From the NCBI GenBank assembly GCA_947311745.1, contig CAMZLT010000188.1, forward strand, positions 1 to 17,718: DNA of 17,718 nt, in the 5' to 3' direction. The notes beneath the pieces were generated by a model, which did not search any database, was not told where the DNA came from, and saw only the letters and a list, made by a program, of their open reading frames with translations. Shown here piece after piece: positions 14,269 through 17,718 of this stretch (the stretch's first letter is position 1; each line of letters opens with the position of its first letter). This DNA comes from an uncultured Flavobacteriaceae bacterium (GTDB lineage: Bacteria; Bacteroidota; Bacteroidia; Flavobacteriales; Flavobacteriaceae). The translations under genes and the position numbers were made by a program.

Positions 14269-16395
14269 ATGGCAAGAGATTTAAAATTCACAAGAAATAT
14301 TGGTATTGCTGCACATATTGATGCAGGAAAAACCACAACAACCGAACGTATTCTTTATTATACAGGAGTTTCTCATAAAATTGGTGAAGTACACGATGGT
14401 GCTGCAACAATGGATTGGATGGAGCAAGAGCAAGAAAGAGGTATTACAATTACTTCTGCTGCAACTACTTGTACTTGGAATTTCCCTACAAAAGATGGAA
14501 AAGCACTTCCAGGTGAAACAAAAGGATACCACTTTAATATTATTGATACTCCTGGTCACGTTGATTTTACCGTTGAGGTAAACCGTTCTTTACGTGTATT
14601 AGACGGTTTAGTATTCTTATTTAGTGCTGTGGATGGTGTAGAACCACAATCAGAAACTAACTGGAGACTAGCAGATAACTATAAAGTGCCAAGAATTGGT
14701 TTTGTAAATAAAATGGACAGACAAGGTGCTGACTTTTTAAATGTAAACCAACAAGTTCGTGATATGCTACGTTCAAATGCTGTACCTATCGTATTACCTA
14801 TTGGTGATGAAGCCGACTTTAAAGGTGTAGTTGATTTAGTGAAAAATCAAGCAATTATATGGAATGAAGAGGATATGGGAGCAACCTACGAGGTTATCGA
14901 TATTCCTGAGGATATGGTTGATGATGTAAAAAAATATAGAGCAGAATTAATCGAAGCAGTAGCTGAGTATGATGAAGCCTTGTTAGAAAAATTCTTTGAA
15001 GACGAAGATTCTATTACAGAAGACGAAGTACATGCAGCTTTAAGAGCAGCAGTTATGGATATGGCAATCATACCTATGATTTGTGGTTCGGCATTTAAAA
15101 ATAAAGGAGTTCAATTTTTGTTGGATGCAGTTTGTAGATATTTACCTTCTCCGTTAGATAAAGATAATATTGAAGGTACAAATCCAAAAACTGGAGATAA
15201 AGAAGTAAGAAGACCAGATGTAAAAGATCCTTTTGCAGCTTTAGCATTTAAAATTGCAACCGATCCTTTTGTTGGTCGTTTGGCATTTTTCCGTACCTAT
15301 TCAGGTAGATTAGATGCAGGTTCTTATATTTTAAATAATAGAACAAATAAAAAAGAGCGTATCTCAAGAATTTATCAAATGCACGCAAACAAGCAAAATG
15401 CAATTGATTATATCGAAGCAGGAGATATTGGAGCAGCTGTTGGTTTTAAAGATATCCGTACAGGAGACACTTTATCCGATTTGGATAACCCAATCGTTTT
15501 AGAAAGTATGGACTTTCCTGCACCAGTAATTGGTATCGCAGTTGAACCAAAAACAAAAGCAGATGTTGAAAAAATGGGTATAGCTATCGGTAAATTAGCC
15601 GAAGAAGATCCAACCTTCCAAGTTAAAACGGATGAAGCTTCTGGGCAAACAATAATATCAGGAATGGGTGAATTACACTTAGATATTATTATTGACAGAA
15701 TGAAACGTGAATTTAAAGTTGAGGTTAACGTAGGTGAACCACAAGTTGAATATAAAGAAGCTGTAACTAAAACCGCAGGTCATAGAGAAGTCTATAAAAA
15801 GCAATCTGGTGGACGTGGTAAATTTGGTGATATTGTTTTTGAATTAGGACCTGTAGATGAAGATTTTGAAGGTGATGGACTACAATTTGAAAATAAAGTT
15901 AAAGGAGGAAACGTACCTAAAGAATTTATACCAGCAGTTGAAAAAGGATTTACACAAGCAATGGCAAATGGACCATTAGCAGGTTTCGTAGTAGATTCTA
16001 TGAAAGTTACGTTGTTAGACGGTTCTTACCATCCTGTAGATTCAGATGCATTATCTTTTGAATTGGCAGCTAAATTAGGTTTTAAATCTGTAGCAAATAG
16101 TGCGGGTGCTGTAATCATGGAGCCTTTAATGAAAATTGAGGTGGTAACTCCAGAGGAATATATGGGTGATATTGTTGGTGATTTAAACAGACGTAGAGGT
16201 CAAGTTAATGATATGAGTGATAGAAACGGAGCTAAAGTTATAAAAGCATTAGTGCCTTTATCAAATATGTTTGGTTATGTAACTACATTACGAACTTTAT
16301 CCTCTGGTAGAGCAACTTCAACGATGGAATTTGATCATTATGAGGAAACACCATCAAACATATCAGAAGAAGTAATAGCAAAAGCAAAAGGATAA
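14269..16395 (+). CDS. fusA: Elongation factor G
   Basis: A 708-residue translational GTPase that drives tRNA-mRNA translocation and, with ribosome recycling factor, subunit splitting. GTPase motifs are intact: G1 AHIDAGKTT (residues 15-23), switch I RGITITSAA (57-65), G3 DTPGH (93-97) and G4 NKMD (147-150), with GSAFKNKG as the G5 region near 272. A short insertion between strands (around 70-88, FPTKDGKALPGETKG) is of the kind seen in Bacteroidota EF-G. Domains II-V follow, ending with the usual VTTLRTLSSGRA region. Its place between rpsG and rpsJ marks it as the housekeeping EF-G. No tuf gene follows. Confidence 0.98.
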   Translation: MARDLKFTRNIGIAAHIDAGKTTTTERILYYTGVSHKIGEVHDGAATMDWMEQEQERGITITSAATTCTWNFPTKDGKALPGETKGYHFNIIDTPGHVDFTVEVNRSLRVLDGLVFLFSAVDGVEPQSETNWRLADNYKVPRIGFVNKMDRQGADFLNVNQQVRDMLRSNAVPIVLPIGDEADFKGVVDLVKNQAIIWNEEDMGATYEVIDIPEDMVDDVKKYRAELIEAVAEYDEALLEKFFEDEDSITEDEVHAALRAAVMDMAIIPMICGSAFKNKGVQFLLDAVCRYLPSPLDKDNIEGTNPKTGDKEVRRPDVKDPFAALAFKIATDPFVGRLAFFRTYSGRLDAGSYILNNRTNKKERISRIYQMHANKQNAIDYIEAGDIGAAVGFKDIRTGDTLSDLDNPIVLESMDFPAPVIGIAVEPKTKADVEKMGIAIGKLAEEDPTFQVKTDEASGQTIISGMGELHLDIIIDRMKREFKVEVNVGEPQVEYKEAVTKTAGHREVYKKQSGGRGKFGDIVFELGPVDEDFEGDGLQFENKVKGGNVPKEFIPAVEKGFTQAMANGPLAGFVVDSMKVTLLDGSYHPVDSDALSFELAAKLGFKSVANSAGAVIMEPLMKIEVVTPEEYMGDIVGDLNRRRGQVNDMSDRNGAKVIKALVPLSNMFGYVTTLRTLSSGRATSTMEFDHYEETPSNISEEVIAKAKG

Positions 16396-16413
16396 TTTAC
16401 TAAATTATAAATT

Positions 16414-16719
16414 ATGAGTCATAAAGTTAGAATAAAATTAAAATCTTACGATTACAATTTAGTAGATAAGTCTGCTGAGAAAATCGTTAAAACTGTAAAA
16501 AGTACAGGAGCAGTTGTAAATGGACCAATTCCATTGCCAACACGTAAAAAAATATTTACGGTATTACGTTCTCCACACGTTAATAAAAAATCAAGAGAAC
16601 AATTTCAGTTAAGTGCTTATAAAAGATTAATTGATATTTACAGTTCATCCTCTAAAACAATTGACGCTTTAATGAAACTTGAATTACCAAGTGGAGTAGA
16701 AGTAGAGATTAAAGTTTAA
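16414..16719 (+). CDS. rpsJ: 30S ribosomal protein S10 (uS10)
   Basis: A 101-residue S10, a component of the small-subunit head and, as NusE in other bacteria, a transcription antitermination factor. Typical segments are KVRIKLKSYDYNLVDKSAEK (residues 4-23), GPIPLPTRKKIFTVLRSPHVNKKSREQF (37-64) and LELPSGVEVEIKV at the end. It starts 18 bases after fusA and is followed by an unusually long (194-base), structured gap before rplC. Confidence 0.98.
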   Translation: MSHKVRIKLKSYDYNLVDKSAEKIVKTVKSTGAVVNGPIPLPTRKKIFTVLRSPHVNKKSREQFQLSAYKRLIDIYSSSSKTIDALMKLELPSGVEVEIKV

Positions 16720-16786
16720 TAGAGATTAGCTTTAGTAAAGCAAACATGTCCTAAGCGATTGGCTAAGGAAAAACGGAAAAAATATT
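16720..16786 (+). promoter_or_regulatory. Structured leader segment downstream of rpsJ
   Basis: Two hairpins precede the terminator-like stem. The first is GCTTT-AGT-AAAGC at 16729-16741. The second is TCCTAAGC paired with GCTAAGGA (16749-16769, one A-A mismatch, loop GATTG). TCCTAA (16749-16754) is also complementary, with one G-U pair, to TTAGGG in the left arm of the next hairpin. GGCTAA (16761-16766) is complementary to TTAGCC of its right arm. Mutually exclusive folds are therefore possible. Confidence 0.45.
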
Positions 16787-16818
16787 TTAGGGCTAAAATA
16801 TTTTTAGCCCTAATTTTT
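16787..16818 (+). terminator. Intrinsic terminator or attenuator between rpsJ and rplC
   Basis: A perfect 12-bp stem, left arm TTAGGGCTAAAA (16787-16798) and right arm TTTTAGCCCTAA (16802-16813), closes a TAT loop and is followed at once by TTTTT. This is a convincing intrinsic-terminator shape, although the stem has only four G-C pairs. Its position inside a ribosomal operon suggests either partial termination or regulated attenuation. Confidence 0.65.
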
Positions 16819-16913
16819 AAATAAAAATGTGCTGTTGCAATCAACAGAAAAATTAATTATTAATAACGATTGGCGGTTTATTTTTTAAATCAAAAATCAA
16901 AAATCAAAAACAA
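16819..16913 (+). promoter_or_regulatory. rplC 5' leader with a hairpin and 7-base tandem repeats
   Basis: It contains a perfect six-pair hairpin, CTGTTG-CAAT-CAACAG, at 16832-16847. It also has a second copy (16867-16874) of the octamer CGATTGGC already present at 16756-16763. The heptamer AAAAATC then repeats about three times with period seven (16887-16911), ending two bases before the start codon. No consensus -33/-7 promoter is found; TATTTTTT near 16879 is one base off TAnnTTTG. The A-rich end fits unstructured, Shine-Dalgarno-free initiation. Confidence 0.5.
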
Positions 16914-17531
16914 ATGTCTGGGTTAATAGGTAAAAAAATAGGAATGACTAGCATTTTTGACGAAAACGGAAAAAATATCCCGTGTACAGTCTTAGAAGTT
17001 GGTCCTTGTGTAGTTACCCAAGTCAGAACCTTAGAAGTTGACGGTTATGAAGCTGTACAACTTGGTTTCGATGACAAAAAAGAAAAGCAGACTACGAAAG
17101 CTTTAAAAGGTCACTTTAAAAAAGCTGGAACAGTTGCTAAAAAACAAGTTGTTGAGTTCAAAGGTTTTGATTCGGAGTACAAATTAGGAGATGTAATAAC
17201 AGTAGATCACTTTGAAGAAGGTGAATTTGTAGATGTTACAGGAACTTCTAAAGGTAAAGGTTTTCAAGGTGTAGTAAAAAGACACGGTTTCGGTGGGGTT
17301 GGTCAAGCAACACACGGGCAACATAACAGATTAAGAGCTCCAGGTTCTATCGGGGCAGCATCATATCCTGCAAGAGTATTTAAAGGAATGAGAATGGCTG
17401 GTAGAATGGGTGGTGATACTGTAAAAGTTCAAAACCTAAGAGTTTTAAAAGTGGTAGCAGATAAAAACATATTAGTTGTTAAAGGTGCAGTACCAGGTCA
17501 TAAAAATTCATACGTAACAATTCAAAAATAA
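16914..17531 (+). CDS. rplC: 50S ribosomal protein L3 (uL3)
   Basis: A 205-residue L3, an early assembly protein of the large subunit that reaches the peptidyl-transferase centre. It starts MSGLIGKKIGMTSIFDENGK. The conserved loop runs from KGKGFQGVVKRHGFGG (residues 113-128) through THGQHNR to GSIGAASYPARVFKGMRMAGRMG. The length is normal. Its stop shares one base with the rplD start (TAATG). The gene lies downstream of the terminator-like hairpin and so may be expressed at a level set separately from rpsL-rpsJ. Confidence 0.98.
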   Translation: MSGLIGKKIGMTSIFDENGKNIPCTVLEVGPCVVTQVRTLEVDGYEAVQLGFDDKKEKQTTKALKGHFKKAGTVAKKQVVEFKGFDSEYKLGDVITVDHFEEGEFVDVTGTSKGKGFQGVVKRHGFGGVGQATHGQHNRLRAPGSIGAASYPARVFKGMRMAGRMGGDTVKVQNLRVLKVVADKNILVVKGAVPGHKNSYVTIQK

Positions 17532-17718
17532 TGAAAGTAGCTGTAGTAGATATCAACGGGAAAAATACTGGAAGAAGTGTTGAGCTTTCAGATGCTGTTT
17601 TTGGAATAGAACCAAATGAACATGCTATTTATTTAGATGTTAAACAACATTTAGCAAATAAAAGACAAGGTACTCATAAAGCTAAAGAAAGAGCTGAAAT
17701 CACGGGAAGTACAAGAAA
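17531..17718 (+). CDS. rplD: 50S ribosomal protein L4 (uL4), N-terminal fragment
   Basis: The first 62 codons plus two bases are present before the window ends. The peptide (MKVAVVDINGKNTGRSVEL, later HAIYLDVKQHLANKRQGTHKAKERAEITG) is the typical L4 N-terminus, leading into the loop that lines the exit tunnel. In E. coli L4 is the autogenous repressor of the S10 operon, acting by termination and translation block in the leader. That is relevant to the attenuator-like hairpin upstream of rplC, although no homologous leader sequence is recognisable. The start overlaps the rplC stop by one base. Confidence 0.93.
   Translation, partial: MKVAVVDINGKNTGRSVELSDAVFGIEPNEHAIYLDVKQHLANKRQGTHKAKERAEITGSTR

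Noticed and set aside
1..17718. CRISPR array, insertion sequence, prophage, tRNA, rRNA, toxin-antitoxin or defence genes
   Set aside because: I looked for direct-repeat arrays, transposase motifs, CCA-ended cloverleafs and small toxin-like gene pairs on both strands and found none that can be supported.

Overview
The window comes from an AT-rich member of the Bacteroidota, most likely the family Flavobacteriaceae. Three things point there. There is a type IX secretion (T9SS) C-terminal sorting domain and a SusC-unlike TonB-dependent receptor with a carboxypeptidase-regulatory N-domain. The promoter of rpsL is an exact match to the Bacteroidota consensus (TTG, 19 nt, TAnnTTTG). Start codons are preceded by A-rich leaders without Shine-Dalgarno sequences. 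The ribosomal block (rpsL-rpsG-fusA-rpsJ-rplC-rplD, no tuf after fusA) is also the Bacteroidota arrangement.

Layout. (1) Positions 1-3106, minus strand: a tightly packed unit reading TPR protein, DUF368/PopT-type undecaprenyl-phosphate translocase, unknown lipoprotein, and the first 37 codons of the diadenylate cyclase cdaA. This is an envelope-themed cluster. (2) Positions 3263-6358, plus strand: pyrR, pyrB, a small conserved STAS-like protein, a tiny secreted protein that is almost only a T9SS sorting domain, and ribonuclease Z. Three of the four junctions overlap (ATGA or TAATG). (3) Positions 6335-6697, minus strand: a CoA-binding Rossmann protein whose 3' end overlaps rnz convergently. 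(4) Positions 6760-13138, plus strand: a TonB-dependent outer-membrane receptor, a sodium/alanine-type (AGCS) symporter, a membrane-anchored multi-HhH protein and an acyl-CoA dehydrogenase. (5) Positions 13227 to the end: the str/S10 ribosomal operon with a strong promoter, cut off in rplD.

Most genes are ordinary housekeeping genes and I see no mobile element, CRISPR array, phage gene, tRNA or rRNA. No gap exceeds 300 bases. The less ordinary signals are non-coding or very small: twin covarying hairpins between rpsL and rpsG; a terminator-like hairpin with competing partner segments between rpsJ and rplC; a perfect 19-bp inverted repeat over the first codons of the HhH gene; a palindrome at the -33 element of the rpsL promoter; and the cargo-less T9SS domain protein inside the pyr-rnz operon. 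I do not see a convincing wholly new multi-gene system here.
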